Source of the DNA: Monarcha castaneiventris obscurior | Lineage: Eukaryota > Chordata > Aves > Passeriformes > Monarchidae | Assembly: GCA_026261815.1 (NCBI GenBank) | Contig: JAMPIT010000417.1 | Span: forward strand, 2,513,501 to 2,577,500 | Length of the DNA stretch: 64,000 nt | Direction of reading: 5' to 3' | In this document: positions 1-10,948 of the stretch, one piece after another | Layout: each line of letters opens with the position of its first letter | Numbering within the stretch: position 1 is the stretch's first letter | Program-made: the position numbers and the translations under genes | The notes under the pieces: generated by a model | The model's database searches: none | Told to the model about the DNA's origin: nothing | Seen by the model: only the letters and a program-made list of their open reading frames with translations

Positions 1-889
1 CACATATCCTTAGGGATATTGGGCATTGTGTTAGAGCAGGCAGCCAGCCTGGGTTTGCAGGAGGAGAGCTAGGACTAGAAACAGGATGCTCATAAAAAGT
101 CTCAAAAAGAATCAGTTCTTTCCACAAAGGGGACACTTTAAGAAAAAAATAAATGGCTCTACAAACCTTTAAAAGGTTTGGGATTTTTTCAATAATTAAT
201 TTCCATAGTCAGCTTAGACTGATGAAAACCTTCTGCTTGCACCAGTGAGCATCTGGAGCCTAATACAGGCCTGGAGGTAGGGCAGGGGATACCACAGGGC
301 ACAAGTACTTTTCCAGCCCATGCAAGGGGTTGCATTTTCACAGACATAAGTTCGTGATCATTGACAGAAAGTCACTGTCAGTTTAGCTCAATCCTTTCCT
401 TATGTGGTAAGGAACAGAGGGTAGATAACTGGGGCCAGGAGACTGAGGTGGTTTTGTCCCTTGCAGACATTCTGGGAGTACTTCATTCTCGGGGGAGTTG
501 GCATCAGTTTTAGGAGGCATGAATTAAGGAGTTTGCCTTTATTGCAAAATGCAAGTGGTGGCATGGCTTGAATCCACAAAGCAGCAGAATTGCTTTTACT
601 GGAAAGAAGATATTCCCAAGCTGCTTCAGAGGAAGCAGAAGTAAAACAGGCCACCAGTAGGTCTTTGTCACCTAGTGATGGTGATTTTGTTGGAAACCAT
701 GAGGAGCTGGGAGTGGACTCTTTGGCTGAGCAGAAAGAGGTACTGGAGTAAGCCAAGGTGATCAGCATTTGGAGCCCTGCAAAACAACCTGCTTAGCTTG
801 ACAAGGGAGCACTGCCTCCCGCCCTTGTGTTTACGGTACTGGGTGCCTCTAAAATGCTGATCTTTCTAGCACCTTCTTTGTATTTGCAG
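1..889 (+). other. ELK3: ELK3 intron (partial) before exon 3
   Basis: This is intronic sequence ending in a pyrimidine-containing tract and the acceptor TTTGCAG at 883-889. No coding exon, RNA gene or recognisable repeat is seen. The open frame on the minus strand at 400-768 has no family resemblance. Confidence 0.8.
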
Positions 890-1684
890 AACATCATCAA
901 GAAAGTGATTGGACAAAAATTTGTATACAAGTTTGTCTCCTTTCCTGAGATTTTAAAAATGGATCCACATGCTGTGGAAATCAGCAGAGAGAGCCTTTTG
1001 CTGCAGGACAGCGACTGTAAGATGCCTTCGGAGAGCAGGGATCAGCACAAGCACAGCTTGTCAGCACTGAAAAGCACAAGCCGTAATGAATATATCCACT
1101 CTGGCCTGTACTCCTCTTTCACTATCAACTCTCTGCAGAACCAGCCAGACCCTTACAAGACAATCAAAACAGAAAAACTGGAGGAGAAGTCAGAAGGAAA
1201 CACACCAGTTGAAGAAGTCCGGACTGTTATCAGATTTGTGACAAACAAAACAGACAAACAAGTTACGAGGCCCATGGTGTCGTTGCCTTCTACTTCTGAA
1301 ACAGCAGCTGCCTCTGCTTTCCTCAACTCTTCAGTATCAGCTAAAATATCTTCCTTAATGCTACCCAACAGTGCCAGCATTTCATCTCCATCATCATCCT
1401 CCTCCAGGTCACCATCTCTGTCTCCCACCTCACCCCTCCCTACAGAACACAGGAGCTTCTTCCTTGACTCCAGTTGCCACGACTCAGATTCCCTTGAGCC
1501 TCTGAACCTCTCCTCAGGCTCCAAGGCCAAATCCCCATCTCTTCCCCCAAAGGCTAAAAAACCCAAAGGCTTGGAAATCTCTGCCCCACCTATGATTCTG
1601 TCCAGCACCGACATTGGTTCCATCGCCCTAAACAGCCCCGCGCTTCCTTCGGGATCCCTGACTCCAGCGTTCTTCACTGCACAG
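890..1684 (+). CDS. ELK3: ELK3 coding exon 3 (end of ETS domain, B-box, repression region, CtBP motif, D-box)
   Basis: The exon is 795 bp (265 codons), phase 0 at both ends, following TTTGCAG and ending at CAG before GTAAAA. With human numbering it covers residues 70-334. It opens with [15 protein letters not shown], the C-terminal end of the ETS domain. Residues about 133-151 (1079-1135) are the SRF-contacting B-box, [20 protein letters not shown] serine-rich low-complexity stretch lies near 1375-1440. PLNLS at 1499-1513 (residues 273-277) is the CtBP corepressor motif of the C-terminal inhibitory domain. Residues about 290-302, [13 protein letters not shown], form the D-box for MAPK docking. 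The exon closes just before the C domain. The frame stays open into the intron as far as TGA at 1853-1855, discussed as a possible short isoform. Confidence 0.96.
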
Positions 1685-4600
1685 GTAAAACCTGCCTGTC
1701 TCCAGGCATTCCCTCCTTGTGGCAAGAGTGTTAGTTCTATGGGTCTGTCACCCTCTGATGGGAAAAAAACCCAACATATGGGAAAGAGGGAAACACAGCA
1801 GTGCTCTGAACAAGGGGTGGAAAGTAGGTTTCTCCTGGGGTTTTTTCCTAATTGAGTGTGGGAAAAGCCATCACCATTTACAGACTGCCTAGAAGGATAA
1901 GGAGATGGGCAGCCATTAGTGAATTGTTTATCAGTTCCAATCAGCATCCAGATCTACAAAGCAAGCAGGAAAAAGCCAAAAAGCAAACCACAGGGGTTTT
2001 GTAGGTCACAGCTTGAGCATGTGGGATGCTTGGTTAGATTTCTCTACTAGATGTTGCTGCCATTCCAACAGTGTGACCTTTTTGTTAATTTTGAATACAG
2101 AGCAAATTAAGTGGTTTCTAAGACAGGCTCTGCAGTCAGTTTCAATTTCCGAAGTTGTACAGATCCACAGAGTACTTGCCAGAGCTTCCCATCAGCACAG
2201 ACCTAGTGAATAACCAGAAGGTTATTTTGTTCTTTTTAATAACATACTTGTGGTAATGTCAACAGCAAGTTCTCATTTTCAAGCAAGTCTATGAAAAAAA
2301 CCCTAGGAGTTCAGAGCAGAAGAGGAAAATCGTATCGATATGACTCTGTGAGTTTTGCCTCACAGTACCACCTCAGAATCAGACAAAAAAAAAAATCCAA
2401 GAGTAAAATCATCCCAATGTGGAATATCCCCCAAGATCCCCAGCCCTGAAATAGCAGTTGATGCAAATACTAGCATTAAATGGAGCAAACCAGACAGTAA
2501 ATAAATACATACAAAGGTGTATTACAAGCCCTCACTCACTTCAGGCTGTCTAGGACACACATGGTATCATATCAGAATCCCATCACCTCTTCTCTGTTTG
2601 AAGGCGTTGGAGGTGTTTGATGCAGGCAGCATTGTGTGCCTGCATGGCACAAAGGCCTGGAAGAAATGAATGTTGGCAAGTGCTCTCAGCCAGCACAGCA
2701 CTTGCTCTTCTGAGCTTTTCAGCTGGCTGCAGAGCGAGTTTGTGCAGCTCAGGCACACCTGTAAGCCACCGAGATACAAAGGTGTGTCACCAAGAAAGGG
2801 GAGTTTGTGGGCTGACACTTGACATTTTTGACATCATAAAGCCTTTAAGTGAAGTTATGTTTGGCAGGAAGAACAGAAGTGTGGCAAACCAAAACTGAGA
2901 TGCATTGACAAACGTATAACCTCTAACTGTGGTATAACCACAGTATTTTGTTGGGAGCAAATCACGTCAGATGCCAACCAGACACAACGACAGTGTGAGT
3001 TGTTTCAAACCCACTTTTCTGCTGCTGCCCCAAACCACAGGATGAACAGAGATTTGTTTCCTCATTTTGTAACTATTTCTTTGAATATTTAACTTTCCCA
3101 TTCATCTATAAACTGGTGTACTTACTGCCCTGAAAGATGTAGAAGGGAATTATGTTGAGGACTGTGGCACTCCTTTAGCAGGAAGGATAGCTAAGGCTGG
3201 GATGAGTGTTACCCAACTTTAAGCCATCACAAATCTTTTCTATAGGTTGTCCTATACAGAAGAGGCATATGGCATCTGTGTAGGATAGTTTCCAGGTCTA
3301 ATTATTTAAACTTTTGGCTATACAGCAACATAGCTTTTGTCCTCTCCTTTAGCCTTCTTTTTCTAGTGTGGATAAGAAGCACCCTGCATCCTAAACGCTT
3401 GTCCTAGTGAATATAAAATGAAAATTACATAACAGCTGTATTCAGATAACTGTAATATCACAATGTAAAATAACTAAAACCATAATTTAGACTGGAAATC
3501 TGCTGTTCATCCCATTATCCAAGGAAGAACATGCATCATATCTCAAACATTCTTGATTTATCAGATCCCAATGCGAAACACTAGCTGCCACGGGCAGGTG
3601 CAGAACAGGATGTCTGCTGCAGGAGTGATGTAGGTTCTGAGAAGGTCCTGCTGCCTGAGAGGGTATTTCAAATGGCTTTCCACTGTCTGCTGGCCATGAG
3701 GAATACCGTCAGGTGGAATGCTGTGAAAGGGCACATGACACACACAATCAATTTCAGAACAGAAATGTATGTGTGACAGCACTTGCCTGTTATCTAACAG
3801 CTAGAAGTGACAAGATTGTACTTACACACATTGTCACACAAGTCAGGAGCCATGAGCATCATTGCTTAACATAATCCTGTGCAATGAATGATTTCTATTT
3901 AAACTGTTCCTGTGCTTAGATTATAATGACGTTTTTAAAGTAGGAACTTCCCAATGGGTTCCACATCTAAGACCAGATGTACAGCTGCATGCGGGCAGAA
4001 AATGAAGTGTCACATCAATTTCCACACGTAATTTAGGGATAGCCTGTCCTGTGGTGTTGTTTACACTTAAGTTTCCTCTGGTGGTTTTGATGCTTGGCTG
4101 ATGGCGATACTGAGAACAAGCCTGGGAGGCCCTGTGCTCTTTTTGCATTAAATATTAAACAGATTTGGAGGTTTGCTTTGGCTGGCTCTTGGTTCTGGCA
4201 GAACTTGCAGACATTAGTGCTCTGCTTATCAAAGCATATGAGCTTTTGCTTAGCACTGTTGTTAGGCATGCTAGCATGCTTCCAGAGATGAATGGAGGGC
4301 AGCTCAGTTTCGGGTCTCTCTGAAGACTTGCTCTGGCTGCATCCAGGTAGAAATAAACACCTCCAAATTTTCCTCATTATTTTCAAAAGACCCCCTCAAG
4401 AACTGCACTTTCAGTTCGGGATATCTACAGCTTCTTAAAAAAAAAAGAATGGAGGCTGTTCCCTGGAGTTTTCAGTACAGCTGGCACAGTACTGTGTCCT
4501 TAGTTGAATGTTGTTGGGTCTTGCTGCTTACATCTTTGGTTTTAAGGTTAGTAGGCTCTTCTGTAAGTAGATCTGAGTATTTATCCTGACCTAATTCAGT

Positions 4601-6593
4601 GTGTTGTCAGCCTCATAAATCTCCATTGGTAGCCGCCTGCCAATGGAGCGTCAGCTTGGAATGCAGCACAGGAAAGGGGCTCTCACTGGTGCTGCTCATT
4701 TCCCTCCCCGTGAAAGCACCATGGTCCTGGGAAGAGAGTGTTTTGTAAAGGACTCTTGACAGGTACCTGCTTGTCAAGTGTTTTCGGGGTTTTTTTTTTT
4801 GATGAGTCAAGACTGAGGTCTTCTCCTTGCCAGGCCTCCACCCACCCTTTGCTCCTTTTGTTGTCATGCAGATACATCCCAGCCCTGACTGGTACTCCTG
4901 TGACCTGCTGATTTACTGCATCAACACCTTTTGCTTTCCCAGTGATACCACAGCTTTATTACTCCTTGGGATGTAACTGTGGTTTCTTCCATGGGATTTG
5001 GTGTTTCTGATCCACCTTCTACAGCACAAGGAAGGTGACAGGGTCCTTCCCCTGCACATTTCTCCATGAACCTCACTTCTTCTGCGATTCCCTAGCAAAA
5101 CCATTCAAGAGTAGCCAAGGTCTTTGTATTAAACAGCCTTTTCAGAGTCACCAGGATAACTTTAATGTTTTCTGCTCCTTGTCTTTCCCATCTCTTCTGC
5201 TGGTGCCAAACTAACTGTTTGACCTTGTTTTGAACTGCAGTGCAAGCATGTCACAGCAGGTCTGTGTTCTGTGTGTCTGCACAGAGCCCCAAACACGGCA
5301 GCCGACGCCTCAGGCACTGCCTGGCTCATGAAGTCCGTGATACTGGAAATGCACATGAGCTGTGGCAGTGCCTGTGTGAGGCTGCTCTCTGCAGGGGCTG
5401 GCAGGGAGCGGGCTGTGATGGGCCCTGGGCTCAGCAGCTGGGAAGGGACACCCCTGGCTGCGACTGCCCTACGTGGGAGTTTGGATTTCTGGCCCAGTGG
5501 AGAGCACCAGAATACATGAGCTGCTGGTTACTACAGGGAGATGCAGATACTCTCTATCTTCTGTCTTCTCTTCACATATTTTAACCTCTGGACAAAAGGA
5601 TGGCCCAGTTCAGCAGAGCACCGAGGCAGTTGTTCTATACAGCAAAGCACATGCTTGCTTGCTGAGTGTGTACTCAAATTCCATTAAGTGCTTTACTAAA
5701 TAGGACTGATTTTGATAATTGCCATCAAGATTACTGGTGAGATTAACTCATTATGCCAAATACTTTTTTCAAAACTGTCACATGTTCTATTCTGGCATGA
5801 TAAAAGTTATTCTGAGTACAGAATAATTCACATAATTCTTCATTCGAATGAAGATTTGCCTGTGCTCTAACTCTACCTTCCCTCCAGTTGTGCTTTAAGA
5901 ATGCTGAGGGCAATCCCAGCAATTCATGTGCATCATGGCACTGGAAGGAAGCACCTCAGAGTTGGGAAAAGCTTTGGATTCTAAGTTCTTGCCATTTTGG
6001 TTCTTTTCAAACAACTAGCTGTGCTCTCTGCTGTCCCCCTGGGCACCCAGCCCATACACCTGCCTCTCCCTGCTCAGCCCATGCATTCCCAGCTTCTTGA
6101 AGCCTCTTCCATTATGAAGAGGAGCCATCAGGGGAGTAAACGTCCAAGGCCAGCAGTGATTCTTTCAGCTCCACACGCAATTGCAGTAATGCTTCAAAAG
6201 CTGCAGTCAGGTCAAGGAATTGTTGCCCTTCAAAAGGCAAAAACTGATTCTGAAGGAGATGAGGTGATGGTGACAGGCACTGAGGCACTCATGGTATTAT
6301 TCTGTATGTTACAGAGTTGCATAAGCATGGTTCAAATAAACAATAACTGTGCATCTCATTAAGCAAATAGATCAATTTACATATGAAGGAATATTAAATG
6401 TGCAAGTATCCGGTACTGACCCCTGTGGAGACAAGATGCAGGGCTGGATGGGCAGCTGCTGCTGACCATGCTGTATGTCTGAATTCACTGGGAAACAGAG
6501 CCAGTAGATGATGTGTAAGGCTTTAGGGGTGGTGAGTGCTGCATGGAGCTGTAACTCTGAGCTGTGCATGACGGGGTGTTTTTTGTCTTGCAG
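1685..6593 (+). other. ELK3: ELK3 intron 3
   Basis: This intron lies between the donor GTAAAA at 1685 and the acceptor TCTTGCAG ending at 6593. It contains no coding exon that I can support. Candidate intronic polyadenylation signals occur at 2475-2480 (ATTAAA) and 2500-2505 (AATAAA). A GC-richer patch lies at about 5240-5520 and opens frames on the plus strand (5240-5584 and neighbours), but their proteins are compositionally odd and match nothing I know. A perfect 14-bp palindrome is at 4266-4279. Confidence 0.8.
2475..2505 (+). terminator. ELK3: Candidate intronic polyadenylation signals (ATTAAA, AATAAA)
   Basis: ATTAAA at 2475-2480 and AATAAA at 2500-2505 lie about 650 bp after the first in-frame stop met when ELK3 exon 3 is read into its intron. 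They could end a truncated transcript. Such hexamers are also common by chance in AT-rich introns, so use is unproven. Confidence 0.25.
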
Positions 6594-6716
6594 ACCCCCA
6601 GTGGATTATTGCTGACCCCCAGCCCACTGCTGTCTAGCATTCACTTCTGGAGCAGCCTCAGTCCTGTTGCTCCTCTGAGTCCTGCCAGGCTGCAGGGACC
6701 AAACACTCTGTTCCAG
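6594..6716 (+). CDS. ELK3: ELK3 coding exon 4 (C-terminal ERK-regulated activation domain)
   Basis: The exon is 123 bp (41 codons), phase 0, between TTGCAG and GTAGGT, and covers residues 335-375 in human numbering. It encodes most of the C domain, the transactivation region shared by ELK1, ELK3 and ELK4. Several Ser/Thr-Pro sites are visible: LLTPSP, SLSPV and PLSPA. By count the SP serines fall at 357 and 363. Ser357 is a known ERK phosphorylation site in mammalian ELK3. The conserved aromatic core IHFWSSLSP is intact. The exon ends with LFQ, the first half of the FQFP (FxFP, DEF) ERK docking motif, which is completed by exon 5. Confidence 0.96.
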
Positions 6717-9330
6717 GTAGGTCTTCTCATTGCACAGCTTTCATTGCTAAACGTGCACATATGGAAGAGACATTGGGGGAACATCTCCTCACATCATCCT
6801 GAAGCTTTTCAAACAGATCAAGAAAATACAGGCATTACCAGGCACTTATAAAGAGAGGCCTACTTCCTTGTACCCTCTTCTGGTCCTTGGCAGCGCCGTC
6901 GGAACCTACAGGGCAGTGTCTGCCGCAGCAAGCACACACATCCTGTGCGAAGGAAAGAGAAATAAATGCTGGACCCCAGAGAGAACAGGTAACAGAGCTC
7001 TCAGAGCTGCAGGAAGAGAGTGCAGACCAGTCAGTGACCAGCCAGGAGAGGGCTGGAACACGGACTCCGGGAAAACCGAGACAGTTTGGGTCTCATTCAG
7101 TGAGGTGTGTGTAGGTTTATCCTTTTGTCCCAATGAGCTACTTCTCACTCAGAAAGACAAGGCACTCTGAACCTGAAGGCTCCATTTCCAGTTCTCCTGC
7201 CAATTATCCATGTGTCCTCAACCAAGGACATAGCTCCGAGCATGACCTCGCCATATGTAACTGCAGAAAGGCAGCACTGTGTCCACTCTCTCCTGAGTAT
7301 AGGCAGAGTAAAATTCTCAAAGTTTTACAGAGATTAGGTAAATACAAAAGTTATTAAATAAGCCATGATGGCCACAGCACTCAGCTGCAGCATTTGCCTG
7401 AGGCTCAGGAAGAAGATGGTGGGGATGGCATTTGCAGCTCCAGCTGTAGCTGCTGCAAAAGAGCTGATTCATTAAGTCACAGAAAAAATTATTTTGATCT
7501 GCTGATTGGCCAGAAGCACAGGAGCCCAATGGCCATCTGAAGAGTGCAAGAATACCCCTGGAATGAACTGCTGTGGATGGCCAGCACTAACAGAGGAGAA
7601 GGCTGCTGCTAGACAGGGACCCTGTGTTAGTCTGTGAACCTTCAGGGAGGCTGACTGCCCAAATCCAGGGCTGGGCTTTAGGCTCAAGTAGTTGGTCAGG
7701 TACTGTCTGCACTGGGATAGTCAGTCTTTCCACCTCCAGCTGCACATGGAGTTCAGGGCCCCTTATTTGTGTTTCAGATAAACTCAGTAATCCCTACTGG
7801 ACCTTAGTTTTGCACACATGGTTAAAAACAGTGAGACATTTCATCTCAGAAGTGCCTGCGCCAAGGCCTGCGATGAGCTCGTATGGACACATGCTGGCCA
7901 TTCCCTGGGGGAACTGAAAGTGAGGAGTGGACGTGGCTTTCCCTTCTGAGAGACCCAAAGGGCCTTATAAATTATGTTTGATTCAAGCCAAGGCCACGAT
8001 GACAAGTTGCAGAGCACAAAGGCTTATTTTAAGGGTAAATAGGAAATGAAAACCACAGCTGAGGTCAAGCCCACTGAGAACTGATGGGTCAGCCAGTGTA
8101 GGCGTCAGGGCAGAGCTCTCCTCAGGCTGCCTGCACAGGCCAGCCCACACTCCATGCATACCCAGGGAAGAGCTTGTAATCAGGTTCTGTGTTTTAATGA
8201 ATCTTGGCAGAAGCGATGGAAGCATTTCCTGAGGTTTGGTGTGGTTAAAGCAGAGGCATCAGTCAGTCCCGGCCACACCAGGAGCACGGTGCCAGAGCCC
8301 CTGCAGCACCATGCTGCTCAGCCCGGCTTTACATGGAGTGGTGACAGGAAGCACCAACTACCATCTGAGTGGAAGAGTAAACTTGTTACAAGCACGTTAT
8401 TATATGCATGTGGAGGGGGTGGTTACACCACAGTTGGCTGTCCAAGGACTGATCTGATAAGGGGTAAGAATACATCAGATGCTTGAAGTTGTTCAGCTCT
8501 GTCTCCCTCAAGCCAACAGAAACCCAGCACAGCTCATGGAGCTGGGCCTCGAGGCCAGATCAGTATCTCCACTGGGATAATTCCTGCCTCATGCTGCAGC
8601 AAGTTTATTCCACCTACTTGCTTTACTTTTTCTCAGGTCAGATGTTAAGAACTAGTCAATACCCACCACTGCAGGCAAGGTGCTGTCACGATGCCATCAT
8701 GAACTAGCAATGTACAGCTTCTGTACTGAATAACTTTTTTTGCACAGTACTTCAGAAGCAGCAGGTTAATATAAATGACAATACACTGTGCTTTGCATGC
8801 TGAATGACCCAGCGTAGCTAGTTTGTAGTTTCTGAGTGAATGCAGAAACTGTAATTACTTGAGAGTAATTTTCTCCATGCTTTGTATTCCCAGTTGTACT
8901 TTTTCTGCCCTAAAACTACACCTCAACTTTCACTTTTGCCAAACTCTTTCCTGCATAAAAGACAGACAAAAAGGATGTATTGCAATTAATGGAGTGCAGA
9001 CTGAAAAACATTTTTGGAAGCAGGATGGATGGCAAAGACTGCTCTGTAGTGTTCATTTTCCCAGGGTGATGATAAATGTATTATGTGAACTTTTATATAA
9101 AAAATGGCCAGTAACAGATTTTTATATCCTTGTGCATTTACAAATTGTTCAGGTTTTGTCCTCTATTTTGCATTCCTAATGGCTGATGCAGGCATTTGAT
9201 ACATGTCTTACTGTATAAACATCACAACTCTTGAAACCATCTGGAGCCATTTGCAAATGCGAAATCCATGTGCTTCTTGGGCTGAATGTTTTGAGATAAA
9301 GAGTAATTTTTACCTTTTGGCCTCTTACAG
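6717..9330 (+). other. ELK3: ELK3 intron 4
   Basis: This intron lies between exons 4 and 5, with donor GTAGGT and acceptor CTCTTACAG ending at 9330. No exon, RNA gene or clear mobile element is recognised. The stretch 6880-8580 is somewhat richer in GC than its flanks, which explains several short open frames there on both strands. Confidence 0.8.
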
Positions 9331-9429
9331 TTTCCAACTCTCCTAAATGGTCACATACCAGTGCCACTCCCCAGTCTGGACAGAGCCTCTTCACCAGTAT
9401 TGCTTCCTCCAAATGCTCAGAAATCCTGA
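9331..9429 (+). CDS. ELK3: ELK3 last coding exon 5, with stop codon
   Basis: The coding part is 99 bp (32 codons plus TGA at 9427-9429), phase 0. It begins with TTTCCA, so splicing from TTCCAG of exon 4 makes LFQFP, the ERK docking site at residues 374-377. It continues with a conserved tail, [19 protein letters not shown], very close to the human ELK3 C terminus. The exon runs on into the 3' UTR. Confidence 0.96.
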   Translation, partial: FPTLLNGHIPVPLPSLDRASSPVLLPPNAQKS

Positions 9430-9631
9430 TGATGCCTCATCACACCAAGGATGTATTGGTGGATTTAACACTTCATTCCTATGGGCTAGTTTTTCCTGTG
9501 TCATGAGAAGGACATTGTGAAACCCTTTATTACTTCGGTTTGCACTTTTCATTACATGGATAACCTACTTTTATTATGTTAGCATTTTTCAACAGTGTTT
9601 ATATATAAAAGTATATATAAATCTGTTATGC

Positions 9632-9637
9632 ATTAAA
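9632..9637 (+). terminator. ELK3: Possible proximal ELK3 polyadenylation signal ATTAAA
   Basis: ATTAAA lies about 200 bases after the ELK3 stop codon in a very AT-rich context. It is the first hexamer of the UTR, and its usage cannot be told from sequence. Confidence 0.35.
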
Positions 9638-10560
9638 TGAATTATAATTTTTTTATATCATAGCTCTCAAGTGTTGAACACTTCTGTTGTTGATGAAGTA
9701 CTTTTCGTAATGGATTGCAACAATGTATCTAATAGGGATGTGAAGCTTCTTTTTAATCCCTTTTTCTGCATATTATGCATTGTGCTTGTGTAAACTATAA
9801 CCGGCTGTGCCTTCTTTTGCATAAAGTCATGTAAATGATTTATATATTTTCTAGTATTAAGATAAAAAGTTGAAAGGAAAAAACTAGTATTGAACAGCCC
9901 TATGGTAGTATTTCAGTATTTTCTCCACGGATAGGCCATATGATGCAGTGTATTAATGTAACTTTGTAGTAAGTGCTTTCAAATTGTATAAAAATAGCCT
10001 TATAATTTTTCTTTGCTGAAGTGAAAAACGTAAGCCATGTTACAGCCAGAAGATGTAGTTCAGAGTAACAAAGCCACATCCACACCCAAGTTCTTCCGTC
10101 AAGTTGCAAAAGGGAGGAACTGGGCTGTGTATGCTCATGACAGGTTTCCAGCATTTGAGAGTACTTCTGTAGAAAAGGAGACATTGCTCAGAATTTATTT
10201 GGCCTATACTTCTTATGAACTGTCACCATTACAGCTGGAAAGAGTGTAGGTAATCTCTGTCCTCCCAGGGAACGAGGATCATTCCCAATAACTTCCAGGT
10301 GCTTTGTTCAGCTGTGCCAAGTGCCTTGTACTACTTCCCTGGAAAGACTATTGTAGCTACTCAAGCTCAGAAGGTCATATTTCCCCTTCCCCCAAAGCTG
10401 GAAAAGTTACAGGTCTGTAAATTGATGCCTGGTGCTTGCAAAGAGGCAGAGACTGTACATGTGGGATGTTTATGTATAAACAGATGAATTCTGGATGAAA
10501 AAACAGCACTGTGTTACTACATACTTGCAACTTGGACTTACTGGGTATGCCCTCTACCTT

Positions 10561-10948
10561 GAGGGGATGGCTTAGTCATCTAAATGTCAGGTTAGGATCA
10601 GGCCAGACTCCCTGGCACCACAGACTCTAATCCTGGCAGGGCTGATGCAAATCTTCAGTTTCCTGAGGTGGCTAAATTGGCTTGAATGCAGCTTTACTGT
10701 GTTGGTTTTTCAGATGAGACCCTAAAAGCCAGCCCCAACTCCGATTCCTGTTTGTGACAGGTCATTTGAACCTCTATTTCGCTTTCTGGCCGAGCAGCTG
10801 GCCACAGTCCGTTCTTTTTGAAATGTATGCAGTGAGTTGTCTGCTGATTTTCTGCTTGGATGCATTTCAGTGATGATGTGTGTAGTTATTTGTAAAGTGC
10901 TTTTGGATCCTTCAACCTGAAAGGTGCTAAATAAACATTTTATTAATG
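10561..10948 (+). repeat. Ancient tRNA-derived SINE remnant (MIR / LF-SINE / AmnSINE-like)
   Basis: Four ordered pieces agree with the general plan of old amniote tRNA-SINEs. The first is a tRNA-like head with GGCTTAGTCATCTAA at about 10569 and a B-box-like GACTCTAATCCTGGC at 10623-10637. The second, near 10760-10785, resembles the 'cacttaacctctctgtgcctcag' core segment (GTCATTTGAACCTCTATTTC). The third is a tail, TGTAAAGTGCTTTTGGATCC, from 10891. The fourth is CCTGAAAGGTGCTAAATAAA, ending at 10935, which mirrors the 'gaaaggcgctatataaa' ending of these elements. It is heavily diverged, and the family cannot be fixed by eye. Confidence 0.5.
10930..10935 (+). terminator. ELK3: Candidate main polyadenylation signal of ELK3 (AATAAA)
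   Basis: This canonical hexamer lies about 1.5 kb after the ELK3 stop, followed within 20 bases by AT-rich sequence suited to cleavage. It falls in the tail of the SINE-like remnant. No other recognised plus-strand gene lies between it and ELK3. Confidence 0.5.

Noticed and set aside
400..768. 122-codon minus-strand frame in the first ELK3 intron
   Set aside because: It is compositionally ordinary, without conserved motifs or gene context. It is probably chance.
1153..1947. 264-codon open frame on the minus strand opposite ELK3 exon 3
   Set aside because: It is the antisense shadow of real coding sequence. It has no family resemblance, and its extent follows the ELK3 exon.
4266..4279. Perfect 14-bp palindrome GCATGCTAGCATGC
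   Set aside because: An isolated short palindrome in intron sequence is expected by chance at this scale. No paired element or conserved context was seen.
5240..6362. Several plus-strand frames of 80-120 codons in ELK3 intron 3
   Set aside because: They overlap one another in different frames, are rich in Cys and Trp in a way typical of translated non-coding GC-rich DNA, and match no family.
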